This document shows positions 1-11,001 of a stretch of DNA of 64,000 bases, one piece after another. Where the stretch lies: contig NC_081823.1 in the NCBI RefSeq assembly GCF_030704535.1, positions 2,512,501 to 2,576,500 of the forward strand. Direction: 5' to 3'. The notes beneath the pieces are model-generated. The model was given only the letters and a program-made list of their open reading frames with translations, was not told the DNA's origin and searched no databases. Numbering within the stretch: the first letter of the stretch is position 1; every line of letters begins with the position of its first letter. The translations under genes were made by a program, and so were the position numbers. The DNA comes from Vitis vinifera (lineage: Eukaryota; Streptophyta; Magnoliopsida; Vitales; Vitaceae).

Positions 1-1324
1 TATATAAAATTCAGCTGAAAGTAAAGAAAAGACAAAAAAGAGTAAAGAGCCGTACAAATGGTAGAAAATAATAGTGGGTAGGGGCCATGTACCCTTGTAT
101 GGGAATTGAGTTTTGTGCAAGATTTATATCATTGCTGGCAAACTGGTACCAAACCCACCAGCACAATCCCAACTGCTTGGTGGGTTTCATCCACATCAAA
201 CTAATCTCAAGTATTTTTTAAAAATCAATAACCTATTTTGTAACATTATTTTCTAAAACTTTATAGAATATCTTCAAAACAATTCCCAAAAATTGGTTTT
301 ATTAAAAATAATTTCATTTACAAACCCATATAAAAAAATATTTTTTTAATTAAAAGTGAGTTTTATATTGATTTTAAAAAGTATTTTAACTTTTAAAATA
401 TTTAAAAAATAAAAAATATAAAAAATATATTTTTTTAAATCACTATCAAATAAACTCTTAATATTAAATTATTTAATTCTAAAAATCAATGTTACAAACA
501 AATTTCAAACCGATTACTAGAATCTGGCATCATGTTAATATCAATCCAAAATTATTGTAGAAACATTTACTGTATCCTACTTTCTGATATCTAGAATGAG
601 CTTGCACCTCCAAGAAATAGGGGAGATCTCAATGGGCAGAAGCCAAAACCCTAAATAAGAGGGGCAAGGGAGTAGTTGAGAGGGACAGCTCAGTAATGGA
701 GGGACCCCCCTTTAGAAGGGCCGTACAGCACCAATGTTTCACAAAATTGAAGTCTCTGAGTTGGACACAGCAGTGCAGCACAGTGTCCTATGCTACTCCT
801 TTCTTTATTAATCCCTAGCCCCTGGCTTTTATTCATCTCTCTCCTCTCCTCTCCTCTTCTCTTTGCCACATCTTGGATCTGTACTACCAACATCCTCTAA
901 TATCATCTCTCTTAAGAATTCAATGAAACCCCGTATCTGTTTCATTGTAAGGATGGGCCATGTGTTATAACTCTAACTCAAGGCGTTTTGTTGTCCAAAT
1001 TTTTCACGATGGGTCATGGAAAAAACTCACACACATGATCAATCATGAAAAACACTGGTTAATTGGTCATAATTGCAGTATATGGTGTGATTCAGTGGGC
1101 TTTGTAATCTCCCAAATGGGGGAATTAGATGCAGAGCTTAGCCTGATTTTGGTTGAAAGGCAACAAGTAGTTGAGATGAGAGTATGAAAGAAGGGTACAA
1201 AGGGAAACAGGAAGGGAAAGGTTGGGGAAAGAGAGTAGTCCTAAGTACTAACATGGAGAAGACAGGGTCATAAGTAAATGGACAAAGTTATAAAGATTGG
1301 GGCATGGGAGGGGGACTGGGGAGG

Positions 1325-1360
<36 letters not shown>

Positions 1361-1620
1361 TTGGCATGAAATGTTGTTATGTTGCAGCAATTATTATGAG
1401 CAGGAGGAGGACAAAATTGTGCAATTGACATGACCCAACACCCATCATTTCACATGGCTCCCTTGAGCAACTGTACCATATGAAAAGTCAGCCTAGTTGT
1501 AAATTTGTAATGTAAGATCTCAGAACTCAGTAGTCAGGTACCCATACCTCACACTCACATGTCCTACTTTTATGTTTATTTATTTATTTATTTATGTTTG
1601 GTGATGGGTAAAATTTTTTT
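1..1620. other. Intergenic, no gene seen
   Basis: Mostly AT-rich sequence with one less AT-rich stretch (about 600-1560) that contains a pyrimidine-rich tract near 838-862. Open frames here are short and lack family resemblance, splice support or a sensible initiation context. I found no RNA gene. A (GA) microsatellite lies at 1327-1356. Confidence 0.6.
1327..1356. repeat. (GA)15 microsatellite
   Basis: Uninterrupted GA dinucleotide run directly following a G-rich stretch. Confidence 0.95.
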
Positions 1621-2025
1621 GAGAGAATTACCCAATAGGTTGGACAAAATAATTATTAGAAAAGATGATATCTTTTAATAATTATTGGGGATAACTTTAA
1701 TAAGTTTAATATACTAAAACTGTCATTTAACTAAAACTTTTAAAATTCAAAGCATTTAAAACACTTTTGTCGATACATTTATGGTACATGGGTCCCACAT
1801 TTATTGTAATTATTGATATTTAAATTTTAAATCAAAATTTTGGGTTTAACCCTTACAATTATATATAATTTGTTATTTAAATTTACTATTTAAAACAAAA
1901 ATACTTTTAAAAAATATTTTCAAAATATCATTTATTATTTTTTTACATTTTTTATTTTTATTCTAATTTTTAATTTTATGAAGAAAAAAATAAGTTTTAT
2001 AATTATATAATAAAAATGATGATTT

Positions 2026-2029
<4 letters not shown>

Positions 2030-2082
<53 letters not shown>
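2030..2082. repeat. (TA)n microsatellite
   Basis: About 26 uninterrupted TA units inside the Mutator-like element. Confidence 0.95.
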
Positions 2083-2085
<3 letters not shown>

Positions 2086-2585
2086 AAATTGATAAATTAT
2101 ATTTTTGTATTAAATTTAAGGAAGATAAAATGTTTAATTTTTCATTTAGATTCTCTAAAAATAATAAGAAAATGATAAAAAAATGTTTAATCATTTTTTT
2201 TTATATAATAAAATAATTTAAAAAAAATTATATGATTTTTTTTCCTTTGCATAATGTTTTTATTTATTTTAATTTTCATATAAATTTTTTTTCTCAATGT
2301 ATCGAGTAGATGATGTTAATATATTTGATATGTTGAATATTAATAAGGTATAAAAGGTGATCCTTAATATTATTATTTTTATTATACAATACAAGCACAA
2401 CAAAAATATGTTATAATTGCAATATAAATACACTTACATTATAATACATTACAATAAAACCTAATTAAGAAATTTATGAATTTTTTTATAAAAATGGTAA
2501 TTTTGTATGATCATACCATATTTCACAACATACCTATATCATAAATAATTTCTGAAATCAAATGAAATACTAATTTGAATTCACG

Positions 2586-2589
<4 letters not shown>

Positions 2590-2624
<35 letters not shown>
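2590..2624. repeat. (TA)n microsatellite
   Basis: About 17 uninterrupted TA units, second AT run inside the same element. Confidence 0.95.
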
Positions 2625-2626
<2 letters not shown>

Positions 2627-3164
2627 AAAATTATTAAATAATTTCAAAATACTAAATAAATGTTGTTAATATATTAATACGATGTGTTAATACCAATAGG
2701 GTATGAATAAACATTTTTAAAATTATTACTTTTATAATGAAATATAGGTACGACATAAATGCATTATACTTACAATATAAATGCACTATCATTACAATAT
2801 ATTATAACATAATTTAATTTATTTTTATTTAATTTTTTCACGTGCTATGTTACCCAATAAATAATTGTGAGTTATTCCATTTAATAGGTGTGTGTTAGTC
2901 AATTGAATATTTATATATTATTCAATTGATGAGTGCTCATTATTTATTATATTATGATAACAAAGTTTTTAATTGTATGTTTTATATATAAAACGATATA
3001 ATAACTTTAGGATATGGTTTTTATTTATGAGATATTAAAAAAAAAAATTTTACAAGATTCTTTAAAAAATCTCAATTTAAAAAAAAAAAACAGATTTTTA
3101 AATAGTTAATTATTCAAAAGTGATAACAATTTTTTCAAGTTGAAAAATGTACCGTTGATTGCCT

Positions 3165-3248
3165 ATCAACATGTACTTATCATCATGTATGAGTCCCACA
3201 TCATTTATCAACTTGTATTTATCATCATGTATGAGTCCCACATCATTG
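3165..3248. repeat. 42-bp tandem duplication (2 copies)
   Basis: Two adjacent 42-bp units (3165-3206 and 3207-3248) share ATCAAC, then TTATCATCATGTATGAG, then TCCCACATCATT, with only about three differences. The duplication sits near the right end of the Mutator-like element. Confidence 0.9.
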
Positions 3249-3418
3249 ACAATCTCAATTTATTTATAAATAATATAAAAAACATATTAAAGGGTAAAAT
3301 TGTCTTCTAAAAGAGTGAGCCTTCATGGTCATTATTTTTTCTAACCCACCATTTTGGGTAATTCTCCCAATTTTTTAAGCCATATCACCTCTCCATAAAA
3401 CAATTGATTGAAAATATG

Positions 3419-3444
3419 ACATATATATATATATATATATATAT
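3419..3444. repeat. (AT)n microsatellite
   Basis: About 13 AT units just outside the right end of the Mutator-like element. Confidence 0.9.
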
Positions 3445-4153
3445 GTATTTACATGATATGTTTGAATAGGCTCAATTTCTCATATAAATTTCTACCTTTG
3501 GTTTCATAAATTTTGCGAAACAAATATAAGGAAAAAAATTAAAGAGAAAATATATAAAATAAATAAATATGAATAAAATTTAAAAATATGTTTAAGGTAT
3601 ATAAATTATTTTTATATTCCACTTTAAACTTATTTAATTTATTTTAAATTTTTATATAAAGATTTAATAATTTTAAAATATATAAATTTCTAGTTAATTT
3701 TAATTATATTTGATATTTTTAATAATTTTCATATTACAAGAAAACCATTTTCTTTAACATTTTTTTTTCCTTCATGGTACTTTCTAGAAATATTAAAAAC
3801 CCAAAAAATTGTGATGAAGATAAAAGTTGAATACAACTTAGAAAAGTTTTGGTTTTTACCATTTTCTCTCTTATTTCTCAAACAAATTTACAAATAGAGT
3901 TTTCTTATAAATATTTACTAAAGAAATGAAAAAAAATAAAAATTAAATTAAAATTTTTTTAAACATAAACCAAAATTTAACTATATGCATTTAGGTGGTA
4001 TTTGTTTTTTAAAACTTAATTTTAAATAAAATTTAAAACTAATCACCACTTAATAGTATTAAGTATTAAATTATTTTTTAAAAAATATTTTATCTTTATT
4101 AAATGATAAAAAAATAAAAAATAAAAACCAATAAGTTATTATTAATATTCAGA

Positions 4154-4432
4154 TATGTTTGGTTCTTTGAAAATACCAAAGGAAAAAAAAAATTAAGAAA
4201 AATGGTTTTTTAATGTTTGGTTTTATTATGAAAAAAAATCAAATATAATTAGAAATTTATATATTTTAAAATTATTTAATCTTTATATAATAAAAAAAAA
4301 TAAGTGAAATGAGTTTGAAGTAACATTTAAAAATAATTTACTAATTTTGAATCTTTTTTTTTTTCCTTATACTTTTTCTTTCTATTTTCTTTTTTTCGCA
4401 TTTTCCCTCAAATTTTCTAGGAACCAAACATA
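4154..4432. mobile_element. MITE, TATGTTTGGTTC family, copy 1
   Basis: Begins TATGTTTGGTTC and ends GAACCAAACATA, a perfect 12-bp terminal inverted repeat. The AT-rich interior (AGAAATTTATATATTTTAAA, then TTTAATCTTTATATAAT) recurs closely in the copy at 59731-60033 and more loosely at 24034 and 61626. No coding capacity. The size and termini fit a hAT- or Mutator-type MITE; I could not define the target duplication. Confidence 0.7.
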
Positions 4433-5430
4433 GTCGTAAACTTCATAACATTTAGCTCTATTCACATTTCAACCAATAAAAAAAAAAAACAAAAAAGTGG
4501 CATAATTGTTTCTCCACAAAAATGTTTATAATAAAAATGTCAAATTCTATGAGTTAAAAAAAAAAAGTTTGAAACGGTTCTTAGCTTGTTAGTACACGCA
4601 CTTATGTACCATGCAAAACTTTTGAAAATGTTTTCTATACTTTTAATTGTTGCTCAAAATACTTTACAAAAACATCTAAAAATTATTTTTAAAAACCTTT
4701 TTTTTTCTTTAATCAAAAGTTCATCAAACATATTTAAAAATAATACTCTCCAAACAGGGCCTACATTTCTAAGAAAATGACCTCCAAATGGGCCCTCTCT
4801 GTGGGCCTAGTTATTATCCAAATGTAGATAGAGGAAACCCCAAGTGATATGGGCCAAAGAAAGTTGTATCTGCGGGCCAAAGAATTTGGTGTTTTGCAGA
4901 GCATAGGGACCAAACTTAACAAAAATATATTCATGTGCACATTCACATGCTAGTCCATACTGAAAAGTGTATGATGGTGGTGAGTAGAAGACGAATTGGT
5001 GATTATGACCTTCTCCATTTGAGCCCCATTCAGTCACTTTCCAATGGGGTACTTCCTCCACCTTGTTAGAATCTCACATTTCTATCATCTTTCCAACATT
5101 ATCTTGTTATTTAGGGATAAGAAATCGACAGGGCATTGGATTCATTGATTTTTCATCCATACAACTCCATTAATTTTAGGAAAATGCAAATTACTACTGA
5201 ATTCCTCGGTTGAATCGGTGAATATGTGTGACAAAATCTAAACCGTCGAATGAGGATACAAACTTATAAAACCAAGGTATAAAGGCACAAACAAATGGAA
5301 TCGGGGAGTGCATATGTGACACCATTTGATCGATGGCACCTCAATGTATAATTTGATGCCATAGTTTGACCCTTATTTATAATTACCACCAATTGATGCA
5401 TTTGAATAAAATTTAAATCTAATTTTTTAA

Positions 5431-5549
5431 GAGTGCGTTTGACAATGATTCTTAAAAGTGTTTCTAGTCTTTTTGATACTTAAACATAAAAATTTTCAAG
5501 TGTTAAAAAAGACTAGAAATACTTTCCAGAATCACTACCAAACGCACTC
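5431..5549. mobile_element. 119-bp foldback MITE
   Basis: The left arm starts GAGTGCGTTTGACAATGATT and the reverse complement of the right arm starts GAGTGCGTTTGGTAGTGATT. Further inward the arms share TTTCTAGTCTTTTT. Almost the whole unit folds back on itself, typical of hAT-like MITEs. The 8-bp flanks do not match obviously. A related foldback lies at about 30482-30588. Confidence 0.75.
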
Positions 5550-5949
5550 CAAATACGACACAATTTGCAACTATTTGTAAATGATTTTGATAAAAATGCT
5601 TTTCTAATATTACATAATAAATAAATAATTTTTAGAAGAAACACTTATTTAGAACCCGTTTAGTAATGTTTTTAGAAGATATTCCTGACATAAAATATTT
5701 TGGGTTGGGTACTTTGAAACCACCCATCTAGAACCCAAGCCCTAATTCGCCCAATGTTGTATGGGATTTAAATGGCCCAAATCTTAGCCCACATCCCAAC
5801 ACTTATCTTAGCCCAAACATTTTAGGCACCAAACTTGGAACCAACTGCATTTAGTCATGGATTCAACCTACCATCTAACTTTTCTTGACATATTTCACAA
5901 TATGCTTGAACCTTTTCTAGAGAACATATGAAAGAAAAGTAGGACTGGA

Positions 5950-5990
5950 TTTTTGGGTACCTACCCTGCCCCTAATAGGACAGGTTTTCC
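5950..5990. repeat. Dispersed repeat fragment (shared with 52565-52617)
   Basis: The stretch with GGGTACCTACC, then CCCCTAATAGGACAGGTTTT matches, in inverted orientation, the segment at 52565-52617, whose reverse complement has AGGTACCCGCC, then GCCCTAATAGGACGGGTTT. Probably a piece of one non-autonomous element family. Its ends were not found. Confidence 0.5.
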
Positions 5991-7297
5991 ACACCATAGG
6001 CTTTGGTTTTTATGGGGTTTCAATCTTATCAGAACAACTTTTTCCATCTACAAAGTTATCTTTGCTAGCATTTTATTCTTAAACCAAAGGAATCACTTTC
6101 CTTTTTCAAAAGTAACTTTAAGTCCATTCTTACCGATTCGAGGAAAACGATCCATGAGAATAACCCGCATGCAGAAAATGTGGAGTTGATTTCACATCAG
6201 AATGCGGAACGGGCTATTGGCCATTGCATGTAAAGTCAAAAGAGGATCTCCTTGTCTCAAACCTCCTTCACCTAACCATAAAAAGAGAAATAATAAGCAC
6301 TTAACAAGCATATTAGGATAAGCTTCCCTTAGTTCCATTCAACTATTGATAACTTGCTTTAGCTATAATTGTCAGAGGGAGAGAATCCAATGTGTGATTT
6401 TCCCTTTTCAATAGGAAGAATCCCATGTCTCATTCACAGGGATCTCTTTGAACCAAACAAGAAACAGTTTCTTGCTTCCCTTAAGATAAGAAAATTGCAT
6501 GGCATGACAACAATTGGTTTTCAGTTTTCTTTTCTCACCAAGCAAACATGATTTTTTAAATGTCCTTTGATTTGATCTCAGTTATCTCAGTTCCTCTGTC
6601 TGTTAATAATAAAGTGGATAACAAGATCATCAACAGGAGTGCAATTTTGGGCCTGTTTTGGATTGTTTTTGGAAACAGTTTCCAAAACATGGTCTTTAAG
6701 AATAATTTCCGAAAACAGTTCTATGATGTTTTCTAAAACAAAAGTCTACTTAAAAAAATTTCTCTAACATGTTTTCTTTGTTTTCAAATATTTCTAAAAA
6801 ATAATTTTTATTTATAATGCTTTATTTTTAATCATTCTCCATTTGGTACAATTATTTTTTAAACCAACCTTTAAAAAACACGTGAAAACAACTTAAAATA
6901 ATTAAAATATGCTTTCCTTGAATCAGCAACATCAAGACCAATATATGAAAGACAGGGTATTCACAAGGGGGATAAAAGAGAAAAAGCAACCATGCCTTCT
7001 GGGGTTTTGCAGATATCGATCTTTTTACAAGCTCCTTGTGCTGCTGAACAGGCCCTGATTATGACATTTCAGAGCATCTGCAAGATGTTGTAGGTTTAAG
7101 ATCTGTGTCCAAAGCCTTCTGCAAAATAAGGTGGATTGGGGTTGTTAATATGGAAGACTACAAAGGAACAAAAAAACTGAAGCAACAATGGTAAAAGAAA
7201 TCATAAACAAAATACTCTGCTTTCAGTCATACTACCATTCATGCATTTACCAGAGGTCCAGAGTCTAGTTTACAACAAACATTGAGGAAAAGCTCAC

Positions 7298-7351
7298 CTG
7301 AACTTCCCGACTTTTACCAGATTTGAGTATGGCAAGATGCCTAATTAAGTC
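7298..7351 (-). other. Candidate spliced 3'-UTR exon downstream of the PSK receptor gene
   Basis: On the minus strand a 54-bp block is bounded by an acceptor (CTGTTTGTAG) and a donor (CAG then GTGAGCT). A second acceptor (TATTTTGCAG then AAGGCTTTGG) occurs about 160 bp further on, near 7120. The block has no protein resemblance. Lying about 460 bp downstream of the receptor stop on the same strand, it may be a noncoding 3' exon of that gene or belong to an unrelated transcript. This is inferred from splice signals alone. Confidence 0.35.
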
Positions 7352-7809
7352 CTACAAACAGAAAATGAAGGTTGCATTCATGAACCAGAAATAACAGTAG
7401 AGAAATGGAACTATAATCCATGAAATCTAAAAATAATCTTATACATTTGATCAGCTAGACTCAATTCATATGCTAAGAAAGGAAGAAAGAAAATGAGCTA
7501 ATTTCAAATGCTATAAACAATGGAAGGCTTTCATTTTCACAAGACATTGAAAATGCCCCCAATTGATGAAGATTTTATAAGAAATTTAGACAATCTATAA
7601 TGGTTATTTTAGGTGGAAGAAATGGCCAAACTGGCCTAGGTATACAAAGTTCAAGCCTGTCAGTATACAGTACCAAAGGATTGTTTATAAAGAAATGCCC
7701 CCCCAAACTCATAGAAACTTTAAATCCTGTTGCTTTACAGTTATACATGATGTAAATCCCAAAGGAAGCTGAGCTCCAGAAGAGGAAAACACAGAAATGA
7801 AATTTGCTG

Positions 7810-10800
7810 TTACACGCCCTCCTTTCCAACAGCATCAAGCCATGAGACAACTTGATCGATTGAGGGTCTCTGCCTTGGATCTTGGTCTATACATCTACAG
7901 GCAATACCAAGCACTTCTAAGAACTGCTTCTCACGATCCTTATCCCAAACCGATGAATCCATAATCTGCTCCTCTTTCTTCTCTGATTTCATCTGAAACA
8001 CCCATGACACCAAGTCCCTACAATTTTTTCCTTTGCATACTTCCACAGGCCTCCTACCAGTAAGAAGCTCGAGAAGAACAACACCAAAGCTGTAAACATC
8101 ACCTTTGAAGGTTGCTGTTAATGTCTGACTATATTCAGGAGGAATATAACCCAAAGTCCCAACCAAATCCGTTGTTACATGAGTATCATAAGGCCGAAGT
8201 AGCCTTGAGAGACCAAAATCTGCTAAATGAGCTTCAAATGTTTCATCCAAAAGAATGTTGCTAGATTTAATGTCTCGATGAACTACACTTGGCTCACAAA
8301 CCTTGTGCAAGTAAGCTAATCCCCGACCTGCTCCTTGAGCAATCTTGACTCTTGTGTCCCATGTAAGAAATGAACCTCCATCAACTCTTTCATGCAGCCA
8401 ATAGTCCAAGCTTCCATTCTCCATGTAGGAGTAAATTAACAATCTATCATTACCATGCCGGCAATACCCTTGAAGAGAAACAAGATTCTTATGCTGAGCT
8501 CTTGAGAGGGCTTCCACTTCAGCTCGAAACTCGCGCTCCATCTGCCCGCAATCCCCAGAAAGCCTCTTGATTGCAGCCCTTGTGCCATCAGGAAGATTGG
8601 CTTTGTAAACCAGACCAAATCCACCACAACCAATTATATTTGCTTGGTTGAAATTGTTTGTTGACTTCAACAAGTCTGCTACTGAGAGATCCTTGCAACC
8701 TGAATTCTGAAACAGGACCAGCTTTGAAGACCCAAGCACTTCAGATAGCCTGTGTGGCCGGCTGATTTCCTCATCCAGATCAACGATTGGATCCCCCACA
8801 TCTCTCCTTGACATTCTAAGCCAAACAACTGCCAGAAGTAAAGCAATCCCAACTCCTACACTGATTGTTATTCCAAAGATACTGCCTTGACCAAATTTAC
8901 CATTCGAGCTTGCTCTGATCTCTGGTTTCGGGTCCATAGTATCATCAGTGTCACAAGGAATATACACTTCTCCACAGAGGCCAGGGTTACCCTCAAAGCT
9001 CGAGTTGGGAAAGCTTAGGAACTGCCCCCCAGTGGGAATCATTCCACGCAACTGATTGTCAGCCACACTGAACTTTGATAGGAAAGTGAGCTTGTTCAAT
9101 GATGAAGGGATCTCCCCATGCAGGTCATTGCATGATAAATCCAGAACTTCCAAATTTCCCATGTTCGAAATGGAGTCAGGGATGGTACCTGTAATGTTGT
9201 TTCTGCTCAAATCTAAGACGTGGAGCTGTTTAAGTTTCCCAATTTCAGGCCAAATTGTCCCATTAATTCTGTTATTGCTCAGGAATATTGATGGAGGGAA
9301 ACTTGAGACCTGGTTGTATTGCAAACCATTTGCACTCTGGTTTCGCTTCACATATAGTGGAATGCCTGCAGAAGTAGTAATATTTGACGAGTTACATTTT
9401 GTGAAGATAAGGCTCTTCAGCTCCGTCAAGCTTTTCGGTATTCGTCCTGTGAGCGAGTTATTAGAGAAGTCCAAGTAAAACAAATTCTCCATTTCACCAA
9501 TCCAAGGAGGGATACTCCCATCCAAGTGATTCCACGACAAATCAAGGACTTGCAACTTCTTGCAATTCAATAACCAATATGGGATTTGGCCACGAAGTGC
9601 ACAATACCCAAGTGCGAAAATCATTAAGCTCTCAAACCCCTTCACATTCTTGGGAATTTCTTCTCCATGGAAATTCTTAGTAAGGATAAGAGTGGTAAGA
9701 TTTTTGCACTGCTGCAGTACAGATAATGCCTCAGTCAAGTTCACAAAACTGTTGTTCGACAACGTGAGAACCGAAAGGTATTTGAGGTTTGCAAAACTTT
9801 CAGGGACCGGGCCTCGTAAATCATTCTTAGCAAGGCTCAAGAGTTTCAATTCCCTACAACTAGAGAGTGTGTTTGGCAGGAAACCAGAAAAATGATTTGT
9901 GGCAAGATCAAGCGCACAGAGATGTGGCAACCCAGTGAAATTAAGGTCAATACGACCTGTTAGGGAATTGTTTCGAAGATCAAGCACTCGAAGCTTTGAG
10001 CACAAAGCCAAGGTTGAAGGCAGCACCCCATAGAATGAATTTGAGTGTGCAATTAATATTTCCAGTTGTGTAAGGTTCCCAAATACATTCGGAATTGGAC
10101 CCCTGAATCGGTTTCCAAATATAACCAAGGCTTTAAGGCTGTGGAGCTTACTCAATTTTCTGCTTAAATGGCCGGAGAAATTGTTGCCGGGGATCGAGAG
10201 CTGCTCCAAAGATGGCAATGAAAACAAAAACTCTGGAAGCTGGCCTGAAAGAGAATTGTAATCCACATGCAGGTTCTGGAGAGATGTAAAGCTGCAGTTG
10301 CCTAAGCCTTCAAGCCCCCCTGTGAAATGGTTCATTGACAAATCAATCATCTGAATTGCATTAGAAGAACTGCAAAACTGAGAACTGATACTGCCATTGA
10401 AGAAATTGTTGCTTATGTTGAACACAACAAGATTCAGAAACCCTCCAACTCCCAAGAAATCCCCACTGAATAAATTGCTTGAAATATTGAGTGACTTTAT
10501 AGATTTCAAGCCAAGAAGGGATCTTGAAACTGGTCCCAGGAGCTTGTTGTAGCTCAAATCAAGAACTTCCAGCTGATGCAGATTTGAGAGCTCCATGGGT
10601 AATTCACCATCTAGTTGATTGCTTGAAAGATCAAGGAATTTCAAATGATCTAAACGACCCAAAGCTGTTAAATTCACTCCTTTGAGGCCTTTGTGGGGCA
10701 GAATCAAGCTAGTGACTCTACTAGCAACCGACCCATTATTAGAATCCTCACAACCAACACCATCCCATCTACAGCAGTGAGAATCATTGGACCAAAGGAA

Positions 10801-11001
10801 GAAAATTGACCCATTGGTGAGGTTTCCTGCAAATTCCTTCAGTGCACGCAAATCATTTGGATCACAGGATTGGGTTAGGTTTGGAATTTGAAGGCTTAAA
10901 GAGGAACAAACAAGACAAGCCAACAATGCCCACTTGAGGAAAGTCATTGGAGTGAATTCCAGCATCACCATTGCAGAAATCAAAGGAGATGCCCAACTCA
11001 A
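7810..11001 (-). CDS. PSKR2: Phytosulfokine receptor-like LRR receptor kinase (PSKR2 type)
   Basis: Single-exon gene of 1063 codons. The N-terminus has several in-frame Met codons. The hydrophobic signal peptide (WALLACLVCSSLSLQ) suggests that translation starts at M11-M19, giving about 1045-1050 aa, near the size of Arabidopsis PSKR2. Order: LRR N-cap (CDPNDLRALKEFAGNL, then CCRWDGVGC), about 20 leucine-rich repeats, a non-LRR island before the last repeats (residues about 530-575, SAGIPLYVKRN) that in PSKR1 binds the sulfated peptide, a C-terminal cap (NPGLCGE), one membrane helix (IFGITISVGVGIALLLAVVW), then a Ser/Thr kinase. The kinase has the glycine loop GCGGFGLVYKA, AAIKRL lysine, HRDIKSSN, DFG, GTLGYIPPEY and the segment around GDVYSFGVVLLELLTG, where a guanylate-cyclase centre has been proposed in PSKR1. 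Plasma-membrane receptor for phytosulfokine growth signalling. No break is visible. Confidence 0.93.
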   Translation of the reverse strand: MSWASPLISAMVMLEFTPMTFLKWALLACLVCSSLSLQIPNLTQSCDPNDLRALKEFAGNLTNGSIFFLWSNDSHCCRWDGVGCEDSNNGSVASRVTSLILPHKGLKGVNLTALGRLDHLKFLDLSSNQLDGELPMELSNLHQLEVLDLSYNKLLGPVSRSLLGLKSIKSLNISSNLFSGDFLGVGGFLNLVVFNISNNFFNGSISSQFCSSSNAIQMIDLSMNHFTGGLEGLGNCSFTSLQNLHVDYNSLSGQLPEFLFSLPSLEQLSIPGNNFSGHLSRKLSKLHSLKALVIFGNRFRGPIPNVFGNLTQLEILIAHSNSFYGVLPSTLALCSKLRVLDLRNNSLTGRIDLNFTGLPHLCALDLATNHFSGFLPNTLSSCRELKLLSLAKNDLRGPVPESFANLKYLSVLTLSNNSFVNLTEALSVLQQCKNLTTLILTKNFHGEEIPKNVKGFESLMIFALGYCALRGQIPYWLLNCKKLQVLDLSWNHLDGSIPPWIGEMENLFYLDFSNNSLTGRIPKSLTELKSLIFTKCNSSNITTSAGIPLYVKRNQSANGLQYNQVSSFPPSIFLSNNRINGTIWPEIGKLKQLHVLDLSRNNITGTIPDSISNMGNLEVLDLSCNDLHGEIPSSLNKLTFLSKFSVADNQLRGMIPTGGQFLSFPNSSFEGNPGLCGEVYIPCDTDDTMDPKPEIRASSNGKFGQGSIFGITISVGVGIALLLAVVWLRMSRRDVGDPIVDLDEEISRPHRLSEVLGSSKLVLFQNSGCKDLSVADLLKSTNNFNQANIIGCGGFGLVYKANLPDGTRAAIKRLSGDCGQMEREFRAEVEALSRAQHKNLVSLQGYCRHGNDRLLIYSYMENGSLDYWLHERVDGGSFLTWDTRVKIAQGAGRGLAYLHKVCEPSVVHRDIKSSNILLDETFEAHLADFGLSRLLRPYDTHVTTDLVGTLGYIPPEYSQTLTATFKGDVYSFGVVLLELLTGRRPVEVCKGKNCRDLVSWVFQMKSEKKEEQIMDSSVWDKDREKQFLEVLGIACRCIDQDPRQRPSIDQVVSWLDAVGKEGV

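Larger units (their letters stand above)
1621..3368. mobile_element. Non-autonomous Mutator-like TIR element (1.75 kb)
   Basis: The left end reads GAGAGAATTACCCAA and the reverse complement of the right end reads GGGAGAATTACCCAA. Similarity continues less perfectly for about 45 bp (TAGGTTGG against ATGGTGGG, then AAAATAAT). The flanks are AATTTTTTT at 1612-1620 and AATTTTTTA at 3369-3377, a 9-bp near-duplication as expected of Mutator-type insertion. The interior has no open frame of note. It holds two AT microsatellites, a 42-bp tandem duplication and a diverged internal direct repeat (about 2290-2480 against 2650-2830). The T-rich flank makes the target duplication less decisive than the inverted repeats. 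Confidence 0.65.
4433..7297. other. Intergenic with small repeats, no gene seen
   Basis: Contains the 119-bp foldback MITE at 5431-5549 and a repeat fragment near 5950. A stretch at about 6650-6900 resembles a MITE but lacks clear ends. Short frames across 4586-6551 show no family resemblance. Confidence 0.5.

Noticed and set aside
600-900. Possible microRNA precursor (TTGGACACAGCAGTGCAGCACAG-like partial palindrome near 755-785)
   Set aside because: Compared by eye with common plant miRNAs (156, 159, 160, 164, 166-172, 319, 390, 394-398); none matches and no long stem is present.
960-1187. 75-codon open frame in the left intergenic region
   Set aside because: No signal peptide, domain or family resemblance and no conserved-looking splice neighbours; within chance for a less AT-rich stretch.
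9056-9895. Plus-strand open frames of 140 and 111 codons
   Set aside because: Shadows of the receptor kinase on the opposite strand; no independent features.
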